From Ulvibacter algarum (lineage in GTDB: Bacteria > Bacteroidota > Bacteroidia > Flavobacteriales > Flavobacteriaceae): a stretch of 64,000 bases of DNA. Each line of letters begins with the position of its first letter. Position 1 is the first letter of the stretch. Positions 16,852-25,975 of the stretch are shown one piece after another. The notes under the pieces are model-generated. The model worked only from the letters and a program-made list of their open reading frames with translations. It made no database searches and had not been told where the DNA came from. The stretch is from NCBI GenBank assembly GCA_947488905.1, contig CANLBJ010000004.1:62001-126000 (forward strand), read 5' to 3'. Position numbers and translations under genes: made by a program.

Positions 16852-18201
16852 ATGGAAAACAAAAACGGAAAATTCTCGACGTGGCTTAAAGAGTCTATCA
16901 CTGCAAGAATGCTTGTAGTAGGAATACTAATTCTAATATTACTTATACCGCTACAGTTTGTTAAAGAACTTATCTACGAGCGCGGCGCAAGGCAAACAGA
17001 AGTAATAAGAGAGATTAATGAAAAATGGGGAAATGAGGTCATCCTCTCTGGCCCTATTTTAAAAGTACCTTACAAGACTTATAAAACTACAGAGGAGTTT
17101 AATTCTGAAACTAAAAAGTATGACACGAAGACAGAAACCTTTGTCAAGACTGCCTTTATGTTTCCAGATAAGTTGAATATCACATCAGATATCAATACAA
17201 AAGAAAGCAATCGTGCCATTTACAAATCTGTTGTTTACACGGCAGACATGAAGGTTTCTGGTTTATTTCCTGCTATAGACTTATCTGCTCAAGATGTAAA
17301 ACCAGAAGACATTATCTGGGAAAAAGCAACTGTTGTCATTCAAACCACAAATATTAAAGGGATAAAAAGTAGTATGGAAGTCTATCTTGACGGGACGCCT
17401 ATGGCAATGAACCCAAAGTTCACTAAAGATTATTTAAACACAATACAGAGTGAAGTGATACCAGGTTTTGAAACAATGGCAAAAAAAGAAATCCCTTTTA
17501 CTTTTAATGCTAAAATAAACGGTAGTGAGCGATTACAGTTTATACCTATAGGTAAAGAAACCAGAGTAGCGATGACATCAAACTGGCATTCTCCTAGTTT
17601 TAATGGCAATTATTTACCTATGGATGATGGCAAATCTATCTCTAAAGATGGCTTTACTGCACAATGGGAGGTGTTCCAGATCAACCGTCAGTTTGAGCAA
17701 GTGTTCTTTCACACATTGCCAGATTTAACCCGCTTTGCTTTTGGGGCAGATCTTATTATCCCGGTAGATGAATATCAAAAAAGTGAACGCACGGCTAAGT
17801 ATGGTTTTCTGGTAATAGGTCTTACATTACTTGTTTTCTTGATGATACAAATAGGGAGCAAGATTTACATACACCCTTTTCAGTATGTGATGATAGGGCT
17901 AGCTTTAGTAATGTTTTACACCTTGTTAATCTCTATTAGCGAGCACAGTTCTTTCTTAAAAGCATACATGATTGCTGCCACTGCGGTTCTATTATTAATA
18001 ACGGTGTATAGTCGCTTTGTGTTAAAAGGATGGAAATTCCCTTCACTTATTGCATTCTCACTTGCCTCATTATACGGTTTTATTTATGTAATAATACAAC
18101 TAGAGAATTATGCCTTGTTAGTGGGGAGTATAGGTCTGTTTACCATTCTTGCCATTGTAATGTTTGCTTCTCGTAAAATAGATTGGGGAGGCAACAAATA
18201 G
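16852..18201 (+). CDS. creD: Inner-membrane protein CreD
   Basis: 449 residues. One N-terminal transmembrane helix (MLVVGILILILLIPLQFV) precedes a large periplasmic domain starting with the CreD hallmark RQTEVIREINEKWGNEVILSGPIL (cut here: REINEKWG...SGPIL) and ending before about five C-terminal helices from residue 310. This is the standard CreD architecture and length. CreD is linked to cell-envelope integrity and colicin or beta-lactam phenotypes in Proteobacteria. Here it ends the operon behind operator copy 2, so it is controlled by the winged-helix regulator rather than a CreBC system (inference). Confidence 0.9.
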   Translation: MENKNGKFSTWLKESITARMLVVGILILILLIPLQFVKELIYERGARQTEVIREINEKWGNEVILSGPILKVPYKTYKTTEEFNSETKKYDTKTETFVKTAFMFPDKLNITSDINTKESNRAIYKSVVYTADMKVSGLFPAIDLSAQDVKPEDIIWEKATVVIQTTNIKGIKSSMEVYLDGTPMAMNPKFTKDYLNTIQSEVIPGFETMAKKEIPFTFNAKINGSERLQFIPIGKETRVAMTSNWHSPSFNGNYLPMDDGKSISKDGFTAQWEVFQINRQFEQVFFHTLPDLTRFAFGADLIIPVDEYQKSERTAKYGFLVIGLTLLVFLMIQIGSKIYIHPFQYVMIGLALVMFYTLLISISEHSSFLKAYMIAATAVLLLITVYSRFVLKGWKFPSLIAFSLASLYGFIYVIIQLENYALLVGSIGLFTILAIVMFASRKIDWGGNK

Positions 18202-18254
18202 ACCGTAGTGGTTGTAAGTAGCAGTTTTATGCGCTACTCTAATTAAATAACTAT

Positions 18255-18356
18255 GTCTGGTTGAGCCTGCCTGCCTGCCGTTTTTCTCAGGTAGGCGCAG
18301 CCGAAACGCACTTAAAAACTAACAATTATCAAGTTCTCTACGCTGCTCAACCAGAC
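18255..18356. repeat. Nested dispersed inverted repeat downstream of creD
   Basis: The outer arms GTCTGGTTGAG (18255-18265) and CTCAACCAGAC (18346-18356) are perfect complements. An inner GCCTGCCTG / CAGGTAGGC pair has one mismatch. GCTCAACCAGAC resembles GCTCGACCAGAC of the repeat at 62234-62285. Much of the 303-bp gap after creD is this element. Confidence 0.7.
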
Positions 18357-18374
18357 TATTAAAACTTTATAACA

Positions 18375-18488
18375 ATGAAAAAAATCACAACCATTATCAC
18401 TTTAGTTATAGTTACTGAGATTGCTAATGCGGTATTCAGTATTCAAGAAAAAATACGAGGAGTAAGAAATTCACTCTTCTCTAATTGA
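18375..18488 (+). pseudogene. 37-residue ORF resembling the N-terminus of the DUF2809 gene that follows
   Basis: ATG at 18375, stop at 18486-18488. The peptide MKKITTIITLVIVTEIANAV shares layout with the start of the next gene (MKRNILLFILLFATEIAIAK), including TEIA-x-A and a following F-IR segment (IQEKIRG versus FTEFIRH). It breaks off after SLFSN. It could be a decayed paralogue or a leader peptide; both are tentative. Confidence 0.3.
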
Positions 18489-18504
18489 CATAAATCTATT
18501 AATA

Positions 18505-18867
18505 ATGAAAAGAAACATCCTATTATTCATCTTGCTATTTGCAACAGAAATAGCCATCGCAAAATTCTATTTTACAGAATTTATACGTCACGTAGTGGGT
18601 GATATTTTAGTAATCCCACTACTCTACTTTCTATTGAGAATTTGCACTAAACTCTCCAAACGATACAGCATCATTTCTGTACTGTTATTTGCCTATTTTA
18701 TAGAAATATTACAAGGGTTTCATATTACTGAAATATTAAATATTGAAAATCCCACATTAAGAATAATCACAGGGACCACTTTTGATTTTAGAGATATAAT
18801 TGCCTATACCGTAGGCGCATTATTAATAATATTAACCGAAAAAATCTATACCTATGAAACCCATTAA
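18505..18867 (+). CDS. DUF2809-family membrane protein
   Basis: 120 residues with three to four helices. FTEFIRHVVGDILVIPLLYFLLR followed by FAYFIEILQGFHITEILNI and DFRDIIAYTVGALLI match DUF2809, a VanZ-like small membrane family; the acidic and aromatic positions RDxxAYTxG are typical. Its 3' end overlaps the DUF1361 gene by 14 bp, a conserved pairing in this phylum that implies a joint function. Function is unknown. Confidence 0.75.
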   Translation: MKRNILLFILLFATEIAIAKFYFTEFIRHVVGDILVIPLLYFLLRICTKLSKRYSIISVLLFAYFIEILQGFHITEILNIENPTLRIITGTTFDFRDIIAYTVGALLIILTEKIYTYETH

Positions 18868-19513
18868 AATTTATATATTTCAACATTTTGAAACTTTATT
18901 CACACTTTTATTTGCAACAGTTACCTGCATATTCTTTCTAGCCGTTCGCTTAAAATTGACTCAATCATTTTTTCTCATCTTCTTAGTTTGGAATTTATTT
19001 CTGGCCGCCATCCCTTATTTCATATCTTCTTATCTCGTGGCAAAAGAAAACGCGTCTTGGATAATAAGAAATGGCTTGCTAGTTGTCTGGTTATTATTCT
19101 TACCCAACGCGCCATATATAGTTACAGATCTAATACATGTAACGCACGCAGAAGCAAGCTACAAGTTATTTGATGCAATTATAATTAGTCTCTTTGCATT
19201 AAGCGGGTTACTATTTTATTGTATTTCACTAAATCAAATACTATCAGTTTACACTCAAAAATGTAAAAAATGGAAAATGACTTTCTTCAAGTGGGCCATC
19301 CCTTTTTTATGTGCCTTTGGTATTTATTTAGGTAGATTTTTACGTTGGAATAGTTGGGATATTTTACAAAATCCTTTTAACTTATTAGAAGATATTATCG
19401 CACCATTTATTGCACCTGTAAATCATCCTGTTGCGTGGATAACAACTCTAGGCTTTGGTTTTGGATTGTATGGTTTATTTAAAATGTTTAGAAAATTTCA
19501 GAAGGAAAACTAA
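18854..19513 (+). CDS. DUF1361-family membrane protein
   Basis: 219 residues with about six transmembrane helices. The diagnostic LLFLPNAPYIVTDLIHV and a later FGIYLGRFLRWNSWDIL are the DUF1361 signature (LPNAPY-x-x-TD-h-x-H and R-F-x-R-x-N-S-W-D). Role unknown. It overlaps the DUF2809 gene by 14 bp, so the two are translationally coupled. Confidence 0.85.
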   Translation: MKPIKIYIFQHFETLFTLLFATVTCIFFLAVRLKLTQSFFLIFLVWNLFLAAIPYFISSYLVAKENASWIIRNGLLVVWLLFLPNAPYIVTDLIHVTHAEASYKLFDAIIISLFALSGLLFYCISLNQILSVYTQKCKKWKMTFFKWAIPFLCAFGIYLGRFLRWNSWDILQNPFNLLEDIIAPFIAPVNHPVAWITTLGFGFGLYGLFKMFRKFQKEN

Positions 19514-19608
19514 CGTTTAGTGTTATACCCACTTTCTATTATAATAAATTAATTAGAGATTTGTCAAGACTTTATAATTAAGCTACATTTATCTCAAAAT
19601 CTTATTCA

Positions 19609-21573
19609 ATGAAATTACACTTTAGCTTTCTACTTTTATTTATTACGCAATTAAGTTTTGCCCAAGACAGAACAATTGCAACATTTGGGGAGCCTACCAT
19701 GCAAGAGAAAAACATGAAAACATTCCCTGCAGACACAACGGCAGCAGGTGTTGTTTTATTTGATCAAGGAATTTATAAAGTTGAAGAAATAAATGGACAG
19801 CTTAGGCTTGTTAAAGAGATTCACGTAAAAACTAAGGTTATAAATGCTAAAAAATTTACACAAGGTGAAGTAGAAATATCTTATTACAAAGGATCTAATA
19901 ACACAGAAAAAATAAAAAACATAAAAGCACTTACACACAATGGAGGCGTAAAAAACTATGTAAAACAAGATGACATTTTTACTATAGACGATACTCCAAA
20001 CTGGAAATCAAAAAGGTTCACTTTTCCAGATATAAAAGACGGGAGTATCTTAGAATATAAATATAGAGTAGAGTCACCATACTTTTTTAATCTTGGTGGA
20101 TGGGCATTTCAAGGAGAACTACCTACCATTTATAGTGAGTTTTACACAGAAATACCAGGGAATTTCAAATACAACAAAGGTGTTTATGGCTATCACCCAT
20201 TATCAATAAACGAATCTGCCCTTAAAAAAAAATGTCTTTATTTTAACTACACAAATCAAAGTGCAGATTGTGAAACAGGCCTATACACCATGGAGAATAT
20301 TCCTGCATTTAAGGAAGAGGAATACATGCTATCAAAAAAGAACTATATCTCTAGAATAGGCTATGAACTTAAAGAGTTTTATATGTTTAATGGAGATGTA
20401 GAGCGATATACAAAATCATGGGACGATGTAGATAAAGAACTTAAAAGCGATAATGATCTAGGAAGGCAACTAGGAAGCAGAAGTTTTTTTGAAAAAAATA
20501 TTCCAGTTACTATTATGACTATGCCTTTAAATAAAAATAAAGCGGTAGCCATTCATGATTTTATAAGGGATCATTACACATGGAATAACTCATATCGTTT
20601 GTATTCTGACATTGAAGTAAAAGACTCCTTTAAAAAAGAAATAGGAAATAGCAGTGAGATAAACATTGCATTAATAAACGCATTAAATGCCGGCGGTTTT
20701 AATGCTCATATGGTAATAAGCTCAACTAGGAAGAATGGAATCCCAACACCCTTATATCCCGTAATCACAGAGTTCAATTACGTCTTTGCTGCGCTTATTT
20801 TAGATAATGAAACAATATTACTTGATGCCACTAGAAAAAATGCGAAATTTGGATTACTACCTTTCGAGTTACTCAATAATCAAGGGCGCTTAATGGATTT
20901 TAACAAAGAGAGTACATGGATACCAATTAAGGCATACGATAATAACCCGCACATAGTTAGAGCTCAAATTAAAGCAAATGAAATGGGAGATTTTATTGGT
21001 CAGGCTAGAGAAAGTTTTGATGGTTATCTAGCGTATAACGAGCGATTAGATATTGAAGAAGAAACTCAAAAAGTATTTATAAAAAATAAAGAAAACACTA
21101 ATCTTTTTACAGAAATTAGTGACTTCACGATTAAGAACAAGAACAAGCCTAAAGAAAAATTAGAGATGAATTATAACATTTCTCTAAGTCCAGAAAGTGT
21201 GGGTAATAAAATAATTCTCAATCCATTTTTCTTTGAGCCTACATTTGACAAAAATCCATTTAAACTAGATGTACGCAACTTTCCTGTAGATTTTGGTTTT
21301 CCCGTAAATACTACTTTTAATATCAATATAAACTTAAGCGATCAGTATTCAATACTTGACTTACCAAAAAACATTTCTGTATCGTTACCAGATCATCAAG
21401 GTAGCATAACTTTACAGAGTGTTCTAACTAACAATGTTATACAGATGAGTTATAAGTTATCATTAAACAAAACTACGTTTCAACCTGATGATTATGAAGA
21501 TCTCAAAACGTTTTTCAATCTTATTATTAAAACACAATCACAAAGCACAATAGTGCTTGAAAAGATTAACTAA
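19609..21573 (+). CDS. Secreted DUF3857 / transglutaminase-like protein
   Basis: 654 residues with a signal peptide (FLLLFITQLSFAQ). Residues 45-200 form a DUF3857 domain (KEIHVKTKVINAKK, GSILEYKYRVESPYFF). A transglutaminase-like core spans about 310-420: IHDFIRDHYTWNN, then GNSSEINIALINALNAGGF where the catalytic Cys would be Ser, and FNYVFAALILDNETILLDAT where the catalytic His position is Asn/Tyr. The triad is therefore incomplete and I expect no transglutaminase or protease activity. This form recurs in flavobacterial DUF3857 proteins. The C-terminal part is a beta-rich DUF3858-type domain. Periplasmic; role unknown. Confidence 0.8.
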   Translation: MKLHFSFLLLFITQLSFAQDRTIATFGEPTMQEKNMKTFPADTTAAGVVLFDQGIYKVEEINGQLRLVKEIHVKTKVINAKKFTQGEVEISYYKGSNNTEKIKNIKALTHNGGVKNYVKQDDIFTIDDTPNWKSKRFTFPDIKDGSILEYKYRVESPYFFNLGGWAFQGELPTIYSEFYTEIPGNFKYNKGVYGYHPLSINESALKKKCLYFNYTNQSADCETGLYTMENIPAFKEEEYMLSKKNYISRIGYELKEFYMFNGDVERYTKSWDDVDKELKSDNDLGRQLGSRSFFEKNIPVTIMTMPLNKNKAVAIHDFIRDHYTWNNSYRLYSDIEVKDSFKKEIGNSSEINIALINALNAGGFNAHMVISSTRKNGIPTPLYPVITEFNYVFAALILDNETILLDATRKNAKFGLLPFELLNNQGRLMDFNKESTWIPIKAYDNNPHIVRAQIKANEMGDFIGQARESFDGYLAYNERLDIEEETQKVFIKNKENTNLFTEISDFTIKNKNKPKEKLEMNYNISLSPESVGNKIILNPFFFEPTFDKNPFKLDVRNFPVDFGFPVNTTFNININLSDQYSILDLPKNISVSLPDHQGSITLQSVLTNNVIQMSYKLSLNKTTFQPDDYEDLKTFFNLIIKTQSQSTIVLEKIN

Positions 21574-21642
21574 CATAATCTAAACACAATTATCAGATAG
21601 GCATTTGATAAAACAACTTCATTTTAACAGAAGTATTTTTAT

Positions 21643-21654
21643 TTCTGAAATTTT
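21643..21654 (+). repeat. TTCKGAAATTTT recurring motif
   Basis: TTCTGAAATTTT lies 80 bp upstream of the lipoprotein gene at 21735. Second of six similar intergenic sites. Confidence 0.45.
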
Positions 21655-21734
21655 CTTACTTGATATTTAGGCCTACTAATTACAGTAACACTAATTAAAA
21701 ATTTTGTAATTTGCATAATCAAAACTATCTAATT

Positions 21735-22709
21735 ATGAAACCTTTACAAATTTTAGCCATATCTATTGTATGCATTTTATCAGCTTGTAGCACAGATTCA
21801 AATAATGAATCTAGCTATGATGAACCTGAAATTTTAGACCTTGTTGCTCACGTAGCAGACAGCTCTTTTGACAAAGACTATCGCGGTAAATACGTAGGTG
21901 TTTTTGGTCACTATCTTAACAGTGACTTACACGGAAAAATATATGTAAACGTAGCTATGGATTCTCGTTATGCTGCAATTATAGAACTGGTTGATAATAC
22001 AACTCTGCGTTTTTCTGGAACAAGACTTTCTAGAAGCAACCCTAATGTTATTAAATATGAAGGAAGCGAAGGAAGTTTTATTATAGATTTTTCAGATTAT
22101 GAAAACCCTGTAATTACAAACGTATTAATGAATGGTGAAGAAGAACCAGGGTATATTGTATTAACAAAAGCAAAAAGCGGAAAACAACCAGATGTAATGA
22201 TGGGTGCTTATGAAGAGACAGGGAATACCGTTTTTAATGGTAACTGGGATCTTATTACAGATCCAGCGACAAACACACTAACACCTTTTTCTTTTCCAGC
22301 TAGTGGGTTTACTGTAACAGGAAATGCAGAAACGCAAGAGATAAATATGCTAGTGGTTAGCCACGTAGGTAGCTCTAGCCCTTTAACAATGACAGACCCT
22401 AATGATTTTGACACTAATACGGCTATTGCTTGTGCACCTGCAGGCATTACAATACCTACAACACAACCTGTATTAATTGACATTTTTATTACGGGTCCTT
22501 TTCCTTTAGGAAACGTAGGGAGAGCTATTAGTGCTGGAGGTCAAACTTCAACAATTAATGGTTCATTAGCTTCTTGGAGTTTAAATTACACACCAGAAAT
22601 TTCTTTTGCTGGACAAGCTGCAACTTATTCTACTGATGCTTGCGCTACCGCGACGTCTGGTACTTGGAGTTGGAATGGGAGAACTGGAACAAACACTGTA
22701 ATTGATTAA
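21735..22709 (+). CDS. Lipoprotein of unknown function
   Basis: 324 residues from ATG 21735; the TTG at 21711 would put eight extra residues before the signal. The lipoprotein signal is ISIVCILSAC. The mature protein is beta-rich and acidic with little helix. Segments such as YRGKYVGVFGHYLNSDLHGKIYV and EGSFIIDFSDYENPVI, and two C-terminal cysteines (CAPAG, DACATA), stand out. I recognise no domain. It is monocistronic and ends in a strong bidirectional terminator. Probably displayed on the cell surface or in the periplasm. Confidence 0.65.
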   Translation: MKPLQILAISIVCILSACSTDSNNESSYDEPEILDLVAHVADSSFDKDYRGKYVGVFGHYLNSDLHGKIYVNVAMDSRYAAIIELVDNTTLRFSGTRLSRSNPNVIKYEGSEGSFIIDFSDYENPVITNVLMNGEEEPGYIVLTKAKSGKQPDVMMGAYEETGNTVFNGNWDLITDPATNTLTPFSFPASGFTVTGNAETQEINMLVVSHVGSSSPLTMTDPNDFDTNTAIACAPAGITIPTTQPVLIDIFITGPFPLGNVGRAISAGGQTSTINGSLASWSLNYTPEISFAGQAATYSTDACATATSGTWSWNGRTGTNTVID

Positions 22710-22720
22710 CATATTAAGCA

Positions 22721-22767
22721 GTATACTAAAAAAGAGACCACTAATAGTGGTCTCTTTTTTAGTATAC
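22721..22767. terminator. Bidirectional terminator, near-perfect palindrome
   Basis: GTATACTAAAAAAGAGACCA pairs with TGGTCTCTTTTTTAGTATAC around a very small loop. T-runs occur on both strands. It separates convergent genes. Confidence 0.9.
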
Positions 22768-22865
22768 TTTAAATTGTGACTTACTATTAAAATTAACAAG
22801 AGTAACTCACATTAATTGATTTTTTAAATTATTTAATCAAGTAATATTCAATAGATATTACTCAA

Positions 22866-24077
22866 CTATTTTCCTGACACATAATCTTCTAAATAAGAAA
22901 AACGCTCTGTTAATTTACCATCTTGCGTAGTAATACGAGCACGCTTTAAAATACCACGCTCATCACCATTAAAAAAGGCTGGGATTACGTTTTCTAAAAA
23001 CATCTCTCCAAAACCTTCACTTGCATCTTTAGGTAACTCGCAAGGTAAATTATCTACCGCCATCATTGTGATTGCTCCAGGAGCATCCATTGCAACTTCG
23101 CTTTCTGTATTTGGGTCATAGCCATAAAAAGGGTCTGCGATTGTTGAAGCCTTTATGGTTGCAGCTACTGGACCATCAATATCACAAGAGATATCTGCAA
23201 TTAGATTTATGCGGAAATTTTCTTTTTTTGCATCTTCTCTAGTAAATAAATAAGGTGCATTGTTACCATAAAAATGCCCCGCAATAAAAAAGTCTGTTTG
23301 TGATGCATAGGGCATAAAGTTACTTTCATACGGTATAGGGTTTTTATAAAAAGCATACTTATCTCCTACTTTACCATCTTTACGTTTTGCATACTCCATA
23401 ACGTCTGCCATACAGTAAACAGGTTCTGTAAATTGTGAGGTAAGGTATAATGCGTCGCTTATTTGCTTTATTTTTAAATGATCTAAAATCTCTTTAGCTC
23501 CCATTGCAACTTTACCGGTACCGGTAAGTAATATTTTAATTGCTGGTAGTTTAATTTTATCAAGTTCTTCTTTAACAGCATCAAGATCTGGTAAATTTTC
23601 AACTTTTGGCAAATTAAAAAGTCCATCTCTAATACCTAATGCTCTAAAACCATTATAGGCACCCACTAAACCTGCATAACGACCAAAACCTATAAGACGT
23701 GCATTGCTTTGCTTAACGATAGTCTCATGGTCATACATCTCTATATTGCGCTCTAACATAGCAATAAGCAGTTTACGGTTGTAAGGCTGTTTTTTTATAG
23801 TATGCGAAAAATAAAAATATTTTTTGTTTGGTATTAATGCTTCTACCGGCACTTCTTTTACACCAAGCATTACATCTGCTTCTGTTATATCATCAAGCAC
23901 TTCAAACCCTACGGCTTTATAAGCACTATCTGGAAAAACACGTATATCACTAGACTCCACAATAAAGCGAGCTTCTGGAAACTGTGCTGCAGCTTCTTTT
24001 AGTTTTTCTGGTGAGAAAACCACACGACGATCTGGCGGGTTTTTACGTTCTTTAAGTATGGCGAATGTAATAGGCAT
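22866..24077 (-). CDS. NAD(P)-dependent dehydrogenase, AlaDH/PNT family (saccharopine-dehydrogenase-like)
   Basis: 403 residues. The N-terminal AlaDH/PNT domain carries AILKERKNPPDRRVVFSP (the family's K-E and R-V-x-x-xP signature) and YFYFSHTIKKQPYNRKL. The C-terminal part has the Rossmann loop LLTGTGKVAMGAKEIL and later DISCDIDGPVAATIKAST with DNLPCELPKDAS, a segment typical of the lysine-forming saccharopine dehydrogenase (LYS1-like) branch. It could catalyse an amino-acid oxidoreduction in lysine metabolism, but the substrate is not proven. Monocistronic. Confidence 0.8.
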   Translation of the reverse strand: MPITFAILKERKNPPDRRVVFSPEKLKEAAAQFPEARFIVESSDIRVFPDSAYKAVGFEVLDDITEADVMLGVKEVPVEALIPNKKYFYFSHTIKKQPYNRKLLIAMLERNIEMYDHETIVKQSNARLIGFGRYAGLVGAYNGFRALGIRDGLFNLPKVENLPDLDAVKEELDKIKLPAIKILLTGTGKVAMGAKEILDHLKIKQISDALYLTSQFTEPVYCMADVMEYAKRKDGKVGDKYAFYKNPIPYESNFMPYASQTDFFIAGHFYGNNAPYLFTREDAKKENFRINLIADISCDIDGPVAATIKASTIADPFYGYDPNTESEVAMDAPGAITMMAVDNLPCELPKDASEGFGEMFLENVIPAFFNGDERGILKRARITTQDGKLTERFSYLEDYVSGK

Positions 24078-24221
24078 TTGGTATAGATTTTGTGTTTAAT
24101 TTGTGACCCAAAGATAGTGGAATTCTATTATCTTTGCCATCCTCTTTATAACTCAAAGTTTTAAATTATGGTAAAATAGCTTAAACACTAATTACTAAAA
24201 AAGGCAATGAGCGCAGAGGCC

Positions 24222-24333
24222 GTGTGAGGGATAGCAGCGACATCCTTTTATACCTCTTTAGGGTATAAAAGATATAGCGAATAGCCCGACTTTTTAAACA
24301 GCAGCTTTTTTGCTGAAGTTAAAAAAGTCACAC
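24222..24333. ncRNA. Structured repeat element, copy 1 (three-way-junction-like)
   Basis: GTGTGA (24222-24227) pairs with TCACAC (24328-24333). Inside are a conserved GTGAGGGAT...ATCC strand, a variable hairpin TTTTATACC/GGTATAAAA (24246-24270), a conserved AGCCCGAC and a second variable hairpin (24288-24329, inner CAGCA/TGCTG). The same conserved blocks with different hairpins occur at 34750-34836. It lies 78 bp upstream of tmRNA. The transcribed strand is unknown. Confidence 0.6.
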
Positions 24334-24411
24334 ACAAAACAATTTAGTCTTGATAAGACAATCTACCAGTGTATGCTGCGTGTTGTTTCTAAAAACTAAA
24401 TAACTAACAAT

Positions 24412-24808
24412 GGGGCCGACTGGTTTTGACAGCGGGTTTTCGGGTATAGTAAGCATGTAGAGCGCTGGAAAACAGCTCTTAAATCTCATTTTTCACACTT
24501 TTTAAACGGCGAGAACAACTACGCCCTAGCTGCATAATCCGAATCATAGTAGGATTACGCCTCGGTCTACAAGGTAGACAAGCAGGAAGTCACTCGAGAG
24601 CCTTGGTTTACGGCAATCGATATAGTGACTTCGTAAAAGTAAACCTATCGAGTGTAGTGTCTAGATACGCTTGAGACATCTAATTTAGAATAAGGGACGC
24701 GTTGGTAGTTTTCGACCGGCAAATTCACGAAAATCTAAATGAAAACTAAACATGTAGAAAGCTGTGCAAGTGCACGTTTGGACGAGGGTTCGAATCCCTC
24801 CGGCTCCA
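24412..24808 (+). ncRNA. ssrA: Transfer-messenger RNA (tmRNA)
   Basis: The 5' end GGGGCCGACTGG pairs with the 3' end CCGGCTCC to form the acceptor stem, and the T-arm GGTTCGAATCCC is present near the 3' end. CCA is not encoded, as is normal in this phylum. The tag reading frame at 24508-24537 gives GENNYALAA then TAA, a Bacteroidota-type degradation tag starting on the resume codon GGC. The intervening sequence has the expected pseudoknot-rich repeats. tmRNA with SmpB rescues stalled ribosomes. A terminator follows immediately. It is preceded by a structured repeat element and lies in the 795-bp gap between two minus-strand genes. Confidence 0.97.
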
Positions 24809-24809
24809 C

Positions 24810-24849
24810 AATAAAGAAAGCCACACCTTACGGTGTGGCTTTCTTTATT
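24810..24849. terminator. Terminator of tmRNA (bidirectional)
   Basis: Perfect 18-bp arms AATAAAGAAAGCCACACC / GGTGTGGCTTTCTTTATT with a 4-nt loop. It also serves the convergent T9SS-cargo gene. Confidence 0.92.
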
Positions 24850-24872
24850 TATAAAATATTTATTAAATAGTC

Positions 24873-25679
24873 TTATTCTTTTATAACCTTAAAACTATGT
24901 TCTCCTTCTTGAGCTTTTACTTTTACTATATAAGCTCCTCTTTGCAAAGTTGATAAATTTGCTTGTAATTGATTTCCAGAATTGTTTTGTGAATATACTT
25001 CTTGACCTAAAAGGTTATATACTTTTAAACTGCTTATAGCTGTTTTATACTCTACATTAAGTATATCGCTTACTGGTGATGGGTAAACGGTAAAAGCATT
25101 TGTATCAAACTTGTCTACTCCAACAAGACCTGCTAACAATGTAAAATCTAATGCTTGACCATAACCAGGGTTGGTACCTTGACCAAATGGGTCAAATACA
25201 ATCGCGCAAGGATCAATTTCTGCTGGAGAATCTGCGTCTGTATAAGTCTTAGTTATTCTTACACGCAACTCCTGTGCTTCTGCATCTACAGGTATTGTAA
25301 TATCCATACTTACAGTAATACCGTCTTCTCCGGTTGAGTTGGTGATAGTACCTATTTCATAAACCTCTCCGTCATCATCTAATATTTCATTGTTGTTCCA
25401 GTCTATAAACGCTACTATATTATTGTCAAAATCACCTACAGTATTACCACCCACAGTAAGTGTATAAGTATCACCTATATTACCAAACCCAAATGAGTCT
25501 GTAGCGTCTATTAACACAGAAGAGGTATCTGTATTTGTTATACTTACTTCAGCAAAATCTACTGTTGTAATCTCTTCTACGGTAACACCTGTGTTATCAA
25601 CATCACAATAAGGAGCTGGAAAAGTTTGTGCTTGCACACCTAGGCTTACTAGGGCAAGTAATAATGTAATTTTTTTCAT
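24873..25679 (-). CDS. T9SS-secreted protein with GEVED-like domain
   Basis: 268 residues. Signal peptide (LLLALVSLGVQAQ). A beta-sandwich resembling the GEVED domain occupies roughly 45-185 (VAFIDWNNNEILDDDGEVYEIG, then GYGQALDFTL where GEVEDY would stand). The type A sorting domain spans residues 195-268 (FTVYPSPVSDILNVEY, LKVYNLLGQEVY, LQRGAYIVKVKAQ, ending KVIKE). It is expected to cross the outer membrane by the Por/type IX system. No enzymatic domain. A second sorting-domain gene is divergent from it. Confidence 0.85.
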   Translation of the reverse strand: MKKITLLLALVSLGVQAQTFPAPYCDVDNTGVTVEEITTVDFAEVSITNTDTSSVLIDATDSFGFGNIGDTYTLTVGGNTVGDFDNNIVAFIDWNNNEILDDDGEVYEIGTITNSTGEDGITVSMDITIPVDAEAQELRVRITKTYTDADSPAEIDPCAIVFDPFGQGTNPGYGQALDFTLLAGLVGVDKFDTNAFTVYPSPVSDILNVEYKTAISSLKVYNLLGQEVYSQNNSGNQLQANLSTLQRGAYIVKVKAQEGEHSFKVIKE

Positions 25680-25779
25680 GATTTTTATTGTTTATTTTAT
25701 CACAAGATATAAATATTAGGATGAACTTACCCAATGCTTATGTAAATTTTCTAAGTATTATATCACACTTTTCTTTTCC

Positions 25780-25791
25780 TTCGGAAATTTT
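25780..25791 (+). repeat. TTCKGAAATTTT recurring motif
   Basis: TTCGGAAATTTT lies in the divergent spacer between the two T9SS-cargo genes (25680-25975). I see no other clear signal in that 296-bp spacer. Confidence 0.45.
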
Positions 25792-25975
25792 ATAAAGGTT
25801 AGGATTGCTCTAATCATCTATTAAAATGTGAGAATCAACTTACATATGTTGCTTAACATACCCATTTGTACATTTCAGAAGTTAAAACAAGCTTTTCAGA
25901 AACTACTCTATCTACAAACTAGAGTTAAGTGGTTTATTTGCAGCATAATTATAAACCAATATAAATTAAACTATT

